Assembly: GCA_030374805.1 (NCBI GenBank)
Contig: JARGSG010000011.1
Span: forward strand, 496,001 to 560,000
Length of the DNA: 64,000 nt
Direction: 5' to 3'
Source of the DNA: Gracilaria gracilis
Taxonomy: Eukaryota; Rhodophyta; Florideophyceae; Gracilariales; Gracilariaceae
Shown: piece after piece, positions 17,187 to 27,650 of the stretch
How the letters are laid out: the number at the start of each line of letters is the position of its first letter
Position numbering within the stretch: position 1 is the first letter of the stretch
The notes under the pieces: model-generated
What the model was told of the DNA's origin: nothing
The model's database searches: none
The model's input: the letters and a program-made list of their open reading frames with translations, nothing else
Translations under genes and position numbers: made by a program

Positions 17187-19940
17187 TCACACCGAATAAT
17201 CCAACCCCAATCGGAACGCCACCCGAAACTCCTCATTACTCAGCCGGATGTACATTCGATCCCCGTCCTCCCCGCGCACCACAAACTCTCTCCATTCAGG
17301 CAGCATCACGCTTCTCCATCCCCCGTCGTCCAGCCCGGCCATTCGGATCACCAGCTTCTTCTCCTTCTCATCCACCACCTCAGCATGCTCTCCGCTGGCG
17401 ATTCGGTCAACAATGCTGCCCATCGTATCGGTGGGTGGCAGTTTGGTCAGCACAGAAGTTGCCACCAATGCCGAATGCTCCGCGATAGCAACCGCGTCAA
17501 CGCCTGCTGCTATGCGCCCCATCTCCGCCACATCCGTCTTGTCTAACCGTAGTCTAGCGCATATATCTCCGATCGCAAGCCTTGCACTGTCGATACTCAC
17601 CTTCACTGTAGGTAAACATGGTGGTCTTTGGAACGCCTTGTAAAGAACTCTTGTTGTGCTCGCTGCCTGAATCACGCATGCGTGAAGTAACACTTGTGTC
17701 ATGGGCATTGCCCTCAAGTCCGCTAGTGCCTTACTTCCATGTGCGCTTGCATCGAATAGCGGTGCTTGTTTGCTTGCTGCCAAGCTCTCCGCGCCATCCC
17801 ATAACCGTTCCCATACATTTCCTGATTGGCTCATTCGTGCGCTTAGCCGCCCCCTGCCGCCTTTCTTTGTTGTCTCCGTGGTGGCTGATCTTTCGCCAGT
17901 ATTGTTGCTGCTTGTTTCCACACCTTCGTTTTCGTTCGTTTTGTTTTCGTGCTCTGCGCGCAAAATGCGCTTGTTCACGTCTTCACCCTCACCATCATCG
18001 TCGTTTATCCAGTCCGAAGGAGAGAACCATCTCACAAAGTCTGCCATACTCGCCAGTGGGTTTGCAGCTTTGAACGCCATCATGTCACTCTTCAAAGTTA
18101 GCGACTGTCTTCGCGCCTCTACTTCATCATTTCGCTCTCGTTGGTGGTTGCTTTCTGCTCTTCTGACCATTCTCTTCAGCTCCTCTTCGACCATGTCCCG
18201 CGTCACCAACACGTGCGGTTGTACGTAGGGTTCCCAAATCTGTCTATCCTCGACAGACAGATTCCCAACCTCGCTTGATTCTCTTGCGCCAATCAGCTCC
18301 ACGCCTTCTAGCAATCTTTTCCTCCCCATTTCGTTTCTTCCTAAACCAGCCACGGACACAGCCAGTCCTGCCGCTTCGCGTCTCCTCCGTTCAACGCAGC
18401 AGTTGATCATTTGTAGCTTCTGCGTGACCAGGCTTTCATTATGGTCTGGTCCGGCTTCCATACTGAACGGAACCCCGCAGATGATCCATTGCTGTTCCCA
18501 ATGCACTTCAACTCCATCTAGAAACAAGTTCCAAAGCTTTTGTGCAGCGTTCACAGTGTCGCAGGCCGCAAGCAGCCGGCTGACTCTTTCTAGCACTGTC
18601 ATTTCTGAACCATTCGGCCCGAGAGCATCCACCACATCACTCATGATTCCTCGGCCAGGGTCCATCTCAAACAATGTAGCGATAGCAGACGTCAGAAACT
18701 CCTCATCAATTCTGTCATCCTGAATCGCAGCGGCCGCAACGTACTCTGCCACTTGCACAAGATACTCATCCAAAGCTGAAGGTGCTGGAGAGCGGGCTAC
18801 CCGTGGGGAGTGAGAACGATTTTCCCCGTGCAAATGAGAGCGACGAGGGGACATTTCCGGCTTTCCGTCGTCACGACTGCGCACTATTTTCATCACGTCG
18901 ACAACCGCAAGCGGGGCGGCTGGTAAGTAGTTATTCCTCATATTGGCAGCAATCTGTGCCAGCCGTAAGTTGGATCGCGAGGGTGTTGTCATGGGAATGC
19001 GCAAGGAAGGAATTGATGCACTCGCAATCTCTTTGACCAGTTCTTTCGGAGGATTCAAGCGAAGTCGCGATGCAGTCGAAGCTGGCATTCCAGCCAACAC
19101 TTCCTTGTGTTGCAGGTCAGTTGCGGGAAACTCCTCCCATATCGCTGCTACTTGAATACGCACAATAGGGTCCGATTCGCTCAATGCTCCAACCTGGACT
19201 GCTGATAACCTGCGTTCAGAGGCAAACGAGCCGGGAGTTGGAGTGAGTCTAAACGAAAAGTCATTCCAATCATACGTGAACTTGGCGCAGATATTGGCGT
19301 CGCTACTTCGTGGTGGATTTAAACGTCGTGCTGACGAACGCTTGTTCCGAAACAAATGCAGTAGCCCGGCCAGATGAGAGAAATCTACCGGAGTGTGATG
19401 ATTGTAGTCGCAAGAGAAGCGCTTGTGAGAAGGAAACAGTTGCCGACCGATGAAGCGCAAGGAGCTTGGACGTCCAACGGGAACAACCATAGGTACTGGG
19501 CAGCCACAAGCAGACGCTGCCACAGACATGGCGGACAATAGAACGGACGCATCCGAGCCGTCGCTCGCCGCTATCCCATCTGGGTTGCTCGCCGTCAGTA
19601 ATACGCACTCCGTTATGCCAAGCAGTCGTTCCAACGGAGGGGCTTCCAAAGCGTTGGAAGGGCTCCACACTCTAAGTTGCAGAGCGAGGTCACGATCATC
19701 GAAAGAGATTTGGCTCACTGCAATTGGCGGTGGCTCCAGAGTAGAACCACTGGTCCTTTTCACTGAGTTTGCAAGTATCCTGTCATGGACGCGGCCCGTC
19801 GAATGTTGACCATCATGGAGACCCCATGATCTTAATTCCAATTCGATATCCAGCGCTAGTCGTTCCCATGGTGAAGCGCAAGTAAAATCGATGAGTTCGT
19901 CTGCATTGAGGCTCGGTAGGATATCATGTTTGGCTCCCAT
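17187..19940 (-). CDS. RAB3GAP1: Rab3 GTPase-activating protein catalytic subunit
   Basis: 917 aa from the ATG at 19940, close to the human 981 aa. The N-terminus IDFTCASPWERLALDIELEL matches the family opening (ITDFTTASEWER in human), which fixes this start. Internal landmarks are FEMDPGRGIMSDVV (about residue 423), WEQQWIICGVPFS (about 478), FKAANPLASMADFVRWFSP (about 620) and LSARM-x(5)-VWERLW (about 695-708). The arginine of LSARM corresponds, as I recall, to the catalytic arginine finger (Arg728 in human) and is present. With RAB3GAP2 this subunit acts on Rab3 and also on Rab18, controlling ER/lipid-droplet and secretory traffic and autophagy. It has no membrane segment. It looks functional. 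Confidence 0.92.
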   Translation of the reverse strand: MGAKHDILPSLNADELIDFTCASPWERLALDIELELRSWGLHDGQHSTGRVHDRILANSVKRTSGSTLEPPPIAVSQISFDDRDLALQLRVWSPSNALEAPPLERLLGITECVLLTASNPDGIAASDGSDASVLLSAMSVAASACGCPVPMVVPVGRPSSLRFIGRQLFPSHKRFSCDYNHHTPVDFSHLAGLLHLFRNKRSSARRLNPPRSSDANICAKFTYDWNDFSFRLTPTPGSFASERRLSAVQVGALSESDPIVRIQVAAIWEEFPATDLQHKEVLAGMPASTASRLRLNPPKELVKEIASASIPSLRIPMTTPSRSNLRLAQIAANMRNNYLPAAPLAVVDVMKIVRSRDDGKPEMSPRRSHLHGENRSHSPRVARSPAPSALDEYLVQVAEYVAAAAIQDDRIDEEFLTSAIATLFEMDPGRGIMSDVVDALGPNGSEMTVLERVSRLLAACDTVNAAQKLWNLFLDGVEVHWEQQWIICGVPFSMEAGPDHNESLVTQKLQMINCCVERRRREAAGLAVSVAGLGRNEMGRKRLLEGVELIGARESSEVGNLSVEDRQIWEPYVQPHVLVTRDMVEEELKRMVRRAESNHQRERNDEVEARRQSLTLKSDMMAFKAANPLASMADFVRWFSPSDWINDDDGEGEDVNKRILRAEHENKTNENEGVETSSNNTGERSATTETTKKGGRGRLSARMSQSGNVWERLWDGAESLAASKQAPLFDASAHGSKALADLRAMPMTQVLLHACVIQAASTTRVLYKAFQRPPCLPTVKVSIDSARLAIGDICARLRLDKTDVAEMGRIAAGVDAVAIAEHSALVATSVLTKLPPTDTMGSIVDRIASGEHAEVVDEKEKKLVIRMAGLDDGGWRSVMLPEWREFVVRGEDGDRMYIRLSNEEFRVAFRLGLDYSV

Positions 19941-21960
19941 AAGTAAAGGGGATTGACGGTGAGTGTGTGTGTGCAGCACAGAGTTTCCGTTATCGATGAG
20001 TGCAATCCCGGGTTTGAAGCAATAAGGCAGTAGAAGCTCGTAATTAGGTGGTGGCGCCTGTTCGTTCTTCAAGAGTCAAGTGAAAGGTAATTGTGATACA
20101 CAGAGTAGGCTGATTGCCACTTCCTATTCCTGCGAAGGGACTTAACTATAGGGGTTTAGTATTGAAGGGCAGACTGCGCGGAACACGCGGACTTCATGAA
20201 ATGCTGTTGGCTCCTTCCAGTTCTTTCGCAGAAAGCTGAAACCACTCGGAATTCTTGGCCCGTTTGCTCAGACACCTGCCCCAATTTGTTTAGAAACGTG
20301 GTTCGCAGGTAGCGCACGCGTGTGGCTATGACGTCATCTTGTTGCGATAGTCGGACTCACAATACTTGAGCTCGTGGGCTCGCCCGCATGCTCGAGCAAA
20401 AGGCTAGAGTAGCTGAGTTCATGCCGTATCTTAAGTTGGATGCGACTTGGCGTACCGAGTCGCCTGTAGTGTAATGGTGGGCATGTGACCGTAGATAATT
20501 AGTACTGAAATTAAGTTTCAGCTGGAACGCGACTGTCTCCGCTGTGGTATGGGAGTCAAACCCGCAGTCGTCGATCAACGTTTCCAAGACCGTGCATGGA
20601 ACGTAACTAGCCTTGCTAGGTAGGGGCATCTCTTCGATGAGAAGCTACGGGTACGATTGACAATCATGTAGCTGTGGTTCCACCTTCAGCTATGGCAAGG
20701 CTATTGCTCACTAGCTCAAGAGAGTGTTATGAGCGAAGGGCTTGCCCTAGCGCCATTATCGCTGATAGTTTACAAGCTATCTACGCTACTATCGGTACTG
20801 AGTCAAAATGAACAGATGTCATTGCCAAAAGATCTGAAGCAGAGAAAAGCAGCAGCCTAATATAGAATCTCACCTGTGCGACCGCTTCGCCATTTCACCC
20901 ACTCTAACAATATCATAGCCGTAGATCATGACTGATATGCTTCACTCATGGTATTTCATTGCACAAACGTGCTTCCGGCGACAAGGGCTGCAGTCTCGCA
21001 GAGAATATTTCAAATCCCTTGGCCCAAACTGATCATAATCCACGCACATGTACACAGGGAAGACGAATAGGTTGCAGACAAACCGGATCCAAACTTTAAG
21101 CATACCCAACCTATCAACTCTGAAGCTCTTAACAATCAGAAAGTTCATGCGCCCCGTTCTTGCGTTAACAAGCTTCTGAGGGCGGACGCGTAGCGGAAGG
21201 ACACATCCGTGCGAACTAGGTGCACGCAACGTATCGTCTCTTTCCCATTCATCATGCTGTTAAAAACCCAGAAGAATCATTCTGGCAGAGAAGAGCGAAG
21301 GAGCAACGACGACGACGACGACGACGAGGCTTTATCAAGTGGCTAATGCATCGTGATAGCTCTCGAGTGGCTTACGTGTACAGTTGTAACCAGTAGCATC
21401 GCGATCGCTGAAAATTGCAGCCAGAAATCAAAGATTTCCAGTTTCACACAACTTTCTGAAAAGCAAGAACCACGGTGTGCACTGCACGGAGCATGTGAGA
21501 GTCCGTCAGAAAAAAAGTCACCCTCGTATCCTACGAGAGAATCTCTTGTAGGATAACGTTATCTGAAGTTACAACGCTGACCAACAGTATCTTTATTGGC
21601 ATGCCCCTCACGCACGGTGTCTTACCTGTAGATAATCAAGCAGGAGGGGAGGCAGCATTGACATGCTCTTTGCTGCATTTCTGATAACTTACGTCAAGTT
21701 GGACGCACTCCAAAATCAGCAGCATCCAATCTCTACAAACCGAGATTGCCAATCTTCAATCTCTGTTTCAAATAACCGTTGAGATTTGATGCGTGCAACT
21801 CAACCCCAAGAGGTGCTAGTCTAGCACCTCTTGAAGTGGAGTTGCACACATCAAAACTGGGATACGTATGTGCAATAAATAACACATTGTGTATCTTTGG
21901 CTCGCACACTATTGTAAACTTAACCACACGCAAAAGAAGACACGAACCCAACGATTGAAG
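19941..21960. other. gene-poor stretch with simple repeats
   Basis: No recognisable gene in 2 kb. Contains an ACG microsatellite near 21305-21332 and a long snap-back hairpin at 21785-21855. The first few hundred bases are upstream DNA of RAB3GAP1. Confidence 0.5.
21785..21855. repeat. 71-nt near-perfect hairpin
   Basis: Inner arms CAAGAGGTGCTAG (21807-21819) and its exact complement (21821-21833) are separated by one base. Outer arms TTTGATGCGTGCAAC (21785-21799) and its complement (21841-21855) match at 14 of 15 positions. It could be a MITE remnant, a small-RNA precursor or a cruciform site. Confidence 0.8.
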
Positions 21961-21961
21961 T

Positions 21962-22162
21962 TACGCCGTATTGCGTTGTGAATGTGCGACAGCTGCCAAG
22001 AAAGACGTAGATCACGTCCTTTTGCGGTGCGCTTTAACTAATAGAGCTCGACGCGCGGTACTGTCAACAGTTAGAGAAAGGAACGATAAGTCGTTAATGG
22101 ATATGATTAAGCAATGGCCGCAACGGTTTTTGGCCTTCTTCAAAAAGGAGAACTATCTCTAG
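21962..22162 (+). mobile_element. LINE 3' fragment, second copy
   Basis: Encodes CECATAAKKDVDHVLLRC, then RARRAVLSTVRERN and a tail ending FLAFFKKENYL before a stop. This is the zinc-binding C-terminus of a non-LTR retrotransposon ORF2. It is related to the tail at 6037-6240 and better preserved. No RT core is present, so it is a 5'-truncated insertion. Confidence 0.65.
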
Positions 22163-22423
22163 ATAGAACTACTGCCGGCTCGGCATCAGGGGCGGCTGAC
22201 CGCAATAAAGAAAAAAGAAGACAAGTTACACCAAAGTGCCGAAGCGCATGGCCGCATAGATACAAAGCATGCTTCCAAACTTTGCTTCCGAACTGGTAAA
22301 CGTTTTGCGTTGTTCCCCAGCGCACACCAACTCGCCATGCCTAAAGCCAGCCAAAGCCAAGGCTTCCCAATGAACTGTACTTTCGCACCAACCACACCAC
22401 CCCTTCCGCAACCATGACCCCTG

Positions 22424-23083
22424 ATGTCACCTACACCCAAATCCCAATGGCCCCTCTCAACGGCGCTCCCGAGCCGTCCTCCCCCTGGCGTCAAACCTCG
22501 CCACTTCTCTGAGCGTTTCTGTGTGCCGCTTTTGGCGCTGGTCGTCTTCGCTCTCGCGGCTACATTCCCGCACCGCACACCAGCACGAGCGCTTCAGCGC
22601 GCATGGAGGGCACACCGCGGTTCGCTTGCACGCGTCTTCGGTCCGTCGCTTTGCAAAAAGGCGGGTGAGGTCTCAGAATACACAGTGCCAGCCGAGGAGT
22701 GTGAGCCCGGTCTCATTTGTGAAGCGGTTATGCAGATCAAGTATTTGATAGATGATCCTGTCGGGGGCGATGGAATGACTGCAGCCGTCGGGTACAGGGT
22801 TCGCTCTACAAAGGGCCGCGCACGACGCGTCACTTCGGTCACCCAGCGCAAGCTGTATGATGTGCCACCCTTGCAGTCGGTGTCGTACTCGCTAGACTTG
22901 CCTTGGGAAGCTGAAGATGAGCTGATGGAACTGTATTGCCCTATGAAGCCCTCGACGGTATCAGAAGCCATTCATAACGCTGCACATGAGGATGCAAAGT
23001 GTGGGAGAACCGGCGACGCCGCGTGTACGGTTCTCATTCCCATGGAGCGCTCCCAAGACTATGATGGTGTATTTTACGCATGA
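22424..23083 (+). CDS. single-pass membrane protein, unknown family
   Basis: 219 aa. A basic N-terminus precedes one strong membrane segment (about 32-48, CVPLLALVVFALAATF), then a 170-residue domain with six cysteines (77, 93, 99, 172, 193, 201) that could pair in the secretory lumen, fitting a type II protein or an uncleaved signal anchor. I do not recognise the domain. The start is debatable: another ATG at 22413, in better context (ACCATGA), opens a 32-codon frame that overlaps this one and ends at about 22511. That could be a short upstream frame, or a first exon if an intron is present. Codon-like composition continues to a clean stop at 23083. Confidence 0.55.
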   Translation: MSPTPKSQWPLSTALPSRPPPGVKPRHFSERFCVPLLALVVFALAATFPHRTPARALQRAWRAHRGSLARVFGPSLCKKAGEVSEYTVPAEECEPGLICEAVMQIKYLIDDPVGGDGMTAAVGYRVRSTKGRARRVTSVTQRKLYDVPPLQSVSYSLDLPWEAEDELMELYCPMKPSTVSEAIHNAAHEDAKCGRTGDAACTVLIPMERSQDYDGVFYA

Positions 23084-23370
23084 TATGCTCACCCCAAAGC
23101 CGGGTCCTCGCCGTCCGCATGGTCCGAATGATACTTCTGGAACAACTAGTAGTGATCTGCATTGCTTGAGTGGTGCCATCTGCTAGGCCTTCGAACGGTA
23201 AACAAGCTGTTCTTTCGTTCCAACTCTCGCCTACGGTAGGGCATGTTATTCCAGGAGATAAAACCTAAAAGAGTGGATGAATGAATTGCTCTATATACGA
23301 AAGTCGTAGCACATCGTACAGAGCAGCCAGCCAAGAGCGCCGGAGTTGCTCAGTTGTTTATAAAACAAGA

Positions 23371-23720
23371 TTAACTCGAAATCCCGGCCATCTGCCCCCA
23401 AATTCTTTCCCGTTCCACATGAGTGCGTGACTCCATATTGTAGTAAGCCATTTCCATCATATTCTGTACCCAGAAGATTTGAAGTCCCGGCCTCTCACCC
23501 AACTGTTCGAGCGCAACCGTGCGTGCATTGAGCAGCCTAAAAGTCGGCAATTCCATTCGGCGATAATTGTGATCCGTTCGGTTCCATTCGCTACACCCAG
23601 TCCTTGATTTCGAATAGCATCGAAATCATTGGCGAAGCGGTCACTCAATAAATCCATGAATCGCAGCCAAGCTCTCAAACGCCTGTATCAGCCCATGCGC
23701 CGGGGTTGGTCATGGAGATT
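23371..23720 (-). pseudogene. coding-like remnant, unidentified
   Basis: Two minus-strand frames in tandem look protein-like (MDLLSDRFANDFDAIRNQG, then ELPTFRLLNARTVALEQLGE to MAGIS and a stop), but the reading switches frame between them. I do not recognise the protein. It could be a decayed gene or the last exon of an unrecognised one. Confidence 0.25.
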
Positions 23721-24599
23721 GCCACATAGGCGGCGCTGGCGCAGGGGAAGCCCGAACTTCCTTTCGCATGAGGTCGTCGAAGAGCGAGGAGTGCGGCACT
23801 CGAGATCAGATAATGTCTGTTCGATGCGCGCATTGGCGCCAAGGCAGTGAATAGCCAGACGGAGCGAACCGTATCTACGAAGGTACAACGGTACACGTGC
23901 CGAAGGTACGCAACGACGAGGGCAAGCGACACGCGAGAGCTCTGGGCCTCTGGGGCCCAGAGTCTGGGCGCATTGCTGGCTAACGGCCAACGCCTGGCAG
24001 TGGGAGGAGCTGCATTTGCCTCTTTTACCTTCCGTACCTTCAGTCTGGCTAGTCTGCAACGAGTTTTCGGCCAGGTGGCCGTACTGGAAGCTTCGCGTCC
24101 AAGTGCAATCACGTCAGTTTGTTTCCCAAGAAATTCGCCACAGGAGCTGTCCAAAGAAGAAGTTCACCGCCATTTCCCGATGGGAAAGGTCATTTCAGCA
24201 ATCACCACATTACAAGCAGCAGGGATGTGTTGACTGGTAAAGATTAGGGAAGGTGATTGCCTCCACTACAGTACCTGCTTCTGTTCTTACTTCTTCTGCA
24301 ATGGATCGAAGAGAAAAGAAGCAGTGAGCCCGCGTGAGGACAAGGTTCGATGCTGTTCCCCTTTGGTTTGCTTCGCTTCTTCTTCTTCTTGTCCGATGAG
24401 TTGCGAGCGGATTCCGCCTCCCTATTTTGTACCCTCTTCTGTTCAACGCCTTGATCCGCGTGGTCAAGTTTCTCCGCCTTGTTGTTCTTGGCCTTCCTCG
24501 CATTCCTCAGTGCTCTCCCTCTGAACGCGTTCATTTCCGCTTCGGCGACCTTTGGTCTGTAGCCCCTACGCACTCCTCTTTCCACATTGTTCGTCCCAC

Positions 24600-26110
24600 A
24601 GGCTTCTCAAGTGCCGAAGATTACATTTCGAAACCCCTCGCACCTCCGCCTCGTTTCCCTGACTACTTTACGAGCCCGTACTCCTGTTGTGCTCGTCAGG
24701 GCCACACACTTGTTCCAGCTCGCAAACAAGAACAAGAACATGTCATCCTCGGGAATACAAGCTTCCAGAGTTACGGCAAGTGGTTGTGAGACTGTGGGTG
24801 CGATCGCTTGGAGTTCGTTGGCTGCACTCCACAGATACCATTGTATGCTTAAGGTCGCATGATCTACAGGGGTGCTTTCTGATATCTTTGCGCTCTCCAT
24901 CACAGTAAGCTTTGAAGAAGGTAACCAAAATATGTTATGTAGACGGGAAGGACTGCGCCTTAGTCACAGCATGGCGTGATGGTGATCAGCCGGGAATGGT
25001 AGAGTGAAATCAAGAACGTGATGGTGATGTTCCTTGTTTTGTGTCCGCGGTTGTGTATTTGCAGTTTGCAACTTTCTAATTCAGCTATGCATCCATTTCT
25101 GTACACAACTCCGCTCACGTCGCTCTCCTACCATCGCACCTCCCGCACCTCTCGCATCTCGCGCACCTGTCGCACTGCTCGTCATGTTCCAGCGCTTTTC
25201 GGTTCGAGGAACTATCTGACAGTCAGGCTGTTGGATTTTGCTATAAAAGGAGAACCGTGCTCCATCACTCCACAACTAGCTCCTCCCAGTTCGTTCAACG
25301 TCTTGGTCGCGCGCCCTTCTTCCCCTTATTTCCTTCATTCTTACCACTCCCTTCATCCCTTTCACCCACTTACCTCTTCCTTCCTCGCCTTCATCCACTT
25401 CCTCTCCTGTTCTTCTCCTGTTCCTTTCCCCTTCCTCTCCCCTCCCTTTCCCCTTTCCCGTTCTGGGGGTCCATACAAATTCCTGGCTTGCTTAGTGTGC
25501 GACAGGTTTTGGATCCTCTCTCCCCTTCCTCTCCTCTTGCTCGTTCTGGGGGTTCATATAAATTCCTGGCTTGCTTAGTGTGCGACAGGTTTTGGATCCC
25601 CTCTCCCATGCAAATTCCTGGCTTGCTTGAGGTGCGACAGGTTTTGGGACGGGTTTGGGGGCGGGTTTGGGGATGGGTTTGGGGGGAAGAGTTTGGAGGG
25701 CATTCTGGGTCGTAAAACTGCCGTTGTCGTTCCTGATTGATCACTTGACTGCGTGTCGTGGTTCATTCAGGTTGCTAGATTGTATTCTAAGCGCAATGTA
25801 CACGGCAATCGGTCCTGGTCGCTTAAGGTGCGACGGGTTGTAAATAGTTTCCCGTTTGTCCGGCCTGTGTGGAGCTAGCGAGCGAGCGTGCGTTCCACCA
25901 AATCGTGTACTAACTTCAAATGTTTCTTTTCTCACTCGTTTTTGTTCGTTCGCGTTGTTGCGATGAAGCAGATACTGGGGAGGAGCGCCGAACTAAGTTG
26001 GGTTTGCTGCTGAGAGATGGTTTTGCTGTTGAGAGTTGGAATGACTTTTCTTGTGTTGTTGTTTCTGTACGCACGGAGAAAATATACACCCCAGAGAGAG
26101 AGGCGGGGAG
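24600..26110 (+). repeat. dispersed repeat, copy 2
   Basis: Matches 6425-7600 in inverted orientation. Shared blocks in order: coding-like RLVSLTTL ... VVLVRA ... RSPSQ-stop (24624-24908), GTGATGGTGA near 24978, GTGTATTTGCA near 25050, a TATA box CTATAAAAGG at 25241-25250, a C/T-rich tract 25310-25470, three units of TTCCTGGCTTGCTTAGTGTG (about 25485-25640), GGGCATTCTGGGTCG near 25697, and CAAGAAAAGTCATTCCAAC (minus sense) near 26035-26055. It ends by a GGGA/GATA microsatellite at about 26095-26136. Probably a mobile-element end carrying a promoter; family unknown. Confidence 0.55.
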
Positions 26111-26430
26111 GGAGGGAGGGAGGGATAGATAGATAGAGTAAATCATTTGCAACCCTTTTCTGAACAGCTCGCGAGTGCCCTTGTATACCAGAAGTTTAAG
26201 ACGGAGTGTTATAACTTGGTTAGTTTTTCTATAAATGCAACTGCCTCAGGCCTTTACTTTGTCAAACAATTTGACCGCCTTCTTCTTCTCGAGGTTGCTA
26301 ATATCTACTTCTCCTGTAGCTGTTTCCTAACTTGGCATATGATAATGGCCAATCCACAGTCAGAATCGTTAGAGGCATATGTAGTTAGTTGCCTCTTAGC
26401 CTAAGAAACCTAACATGTTCTACAATTTTA

Positions 26431-26505
26431 CGGGAATGATACATTCATCGAACGTTAGCGCCTTAGAGTCTTAGACGCTAAATTTCGATGAATGTATCAT
26501 TCCCG
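26431..26505. repeat. 75-nt hairpin with 30-bp arms
   Basis: Arms 26431-26460 and 26476-26505 are reverse complements at 28 of 30 positions, around a 15-nt loop. The stem starts CGGGAATGATACATTCATCG. It lies in gene-poor DNA and resembles a small-RNA precursor or a miniature snap-back element. Confidence 0.85.
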
Positions 26506-26995
26506 CAGAATTGCTGTTGGGCGCACTTTTGGTCGTTCATCATGCAACCCAGTACCCAAGCCAGTTAGTATCGGGAACCAAATACCGTGCTCCAGTGCCA
26601 GTGGTGAACCAAGTTTCCGTACAGAGGTATCTGCCGCCTTTTCTTCACCGTCTTCATTTTCAGCTCCTTGAATTCGGAAAGTGGACAACCTTTTTCCTTC
26701 TGCTAAAGATGTAGCACATGATGCACTTAACAGATTGGTAGCTGCCATTGCTTCGTCTGTGGCAATGGTGGTACGAGTGCTCGCAGTTATTCCAGTGATG
26801 GCATCCACATACAACGAGACACAACAGTGTCAACGTACTTCCGAGCAATTAAATCAAACGTATCTATCCCAGCCTGTTTTCATGATGATTTCAACCTTAT
26901 CATCCCTACAACAACTACCCTTGGTAGCTTTCCTACGCGAAAAAAAGCGCTGCGCATCCCGCACGTGGTTCAAGCCAAACGAGAGCTTCTGACGC

Positions 26996-27395
26996 TTGCA
27001 GGGTTCGACAAAACTAGAGAGGATCGATGTCCATGGCGATGTGCAGTGCCTGAACGTGACAGCGGATCACATACAGGTGCTGTGCGACGACGAAGACTGG
27101 CAACACGTGCAACAATACAGCTTCCAGTTCACCAGCCGGCGCAAGACGCACCTCGGCGCCAACCCCGTGATTCCAGCGAGCTGCGGCGACATTTACTCAG
27201 ACGGTAAGCAACTAGTCACCAGACTGGCCAACGGTGAGCTCCGTGTTTTGGACTGGACAGCGAAGCGCTCCAAGGCCGCACTACTCAGCATGCCGCTGGC
27301 GTGGTTCACGTCGCCATCAGCGCGGACCGCAGCAGATTGCTGTTGGGGACGCGCGAAGGCTGGCTTCTTTCGGGCCGATCACGGTGAACCAAGCA
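26996..27395 (+). pseudogene. beta-propeller (WD40-like) gene fragment
   Basis: GC-rich island in AT-richer surroundings. One frame gives HGDVQCLNVTADHIQVL ... HLGANPVIP ... GKQLVTRLANGELRVLDW. After a frame change it continues as a typical propeller blade, GVVHVAISADRSRLLLGTRE-GW. This looks like a few blades of a larger protein, interrupted by a shift and without start or end. I cannot name the parent gene. It is more likely a decayed or captured fragment than an intact exon, though splicing cannot be excluded. Confidence 0.4.
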
Positions 27396-27650
27396 CGTCT
27401 CATTACTAATTGTCACAATCTATAGTATGTTGCGCATCGCCGTTGTGATGCTCGCGTTACGTTTGTGTGTCGTAATTCCTAACGACAATCAAACCGCCGC
27501 CCAGGTGATCAGAATTCTTTTAGCTACTAACCATGCCAATTCGAAACATGTTAGTTGCAACTCTCATGATTGGAATCAGTTGCAAGAGCGTGCCTGTTTA
27601 TAAGCGGATGAGGCACTCAACTCTTGAGATAGATCCAGCAACTTTACGCA

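Noticed and set aside
20460-20560. tRNA-like TAGTGTAATGGTGG followed by GGAGTCAAACCC
   Set aside because: No cloverleaf can be drawn; the stems do not pair.
24244-24534. Small lysine-rich minus-strand frame
   Set aside because: Compositionally basic but short, without a family, and next to the dispersed repeat; not enough to call a gene.
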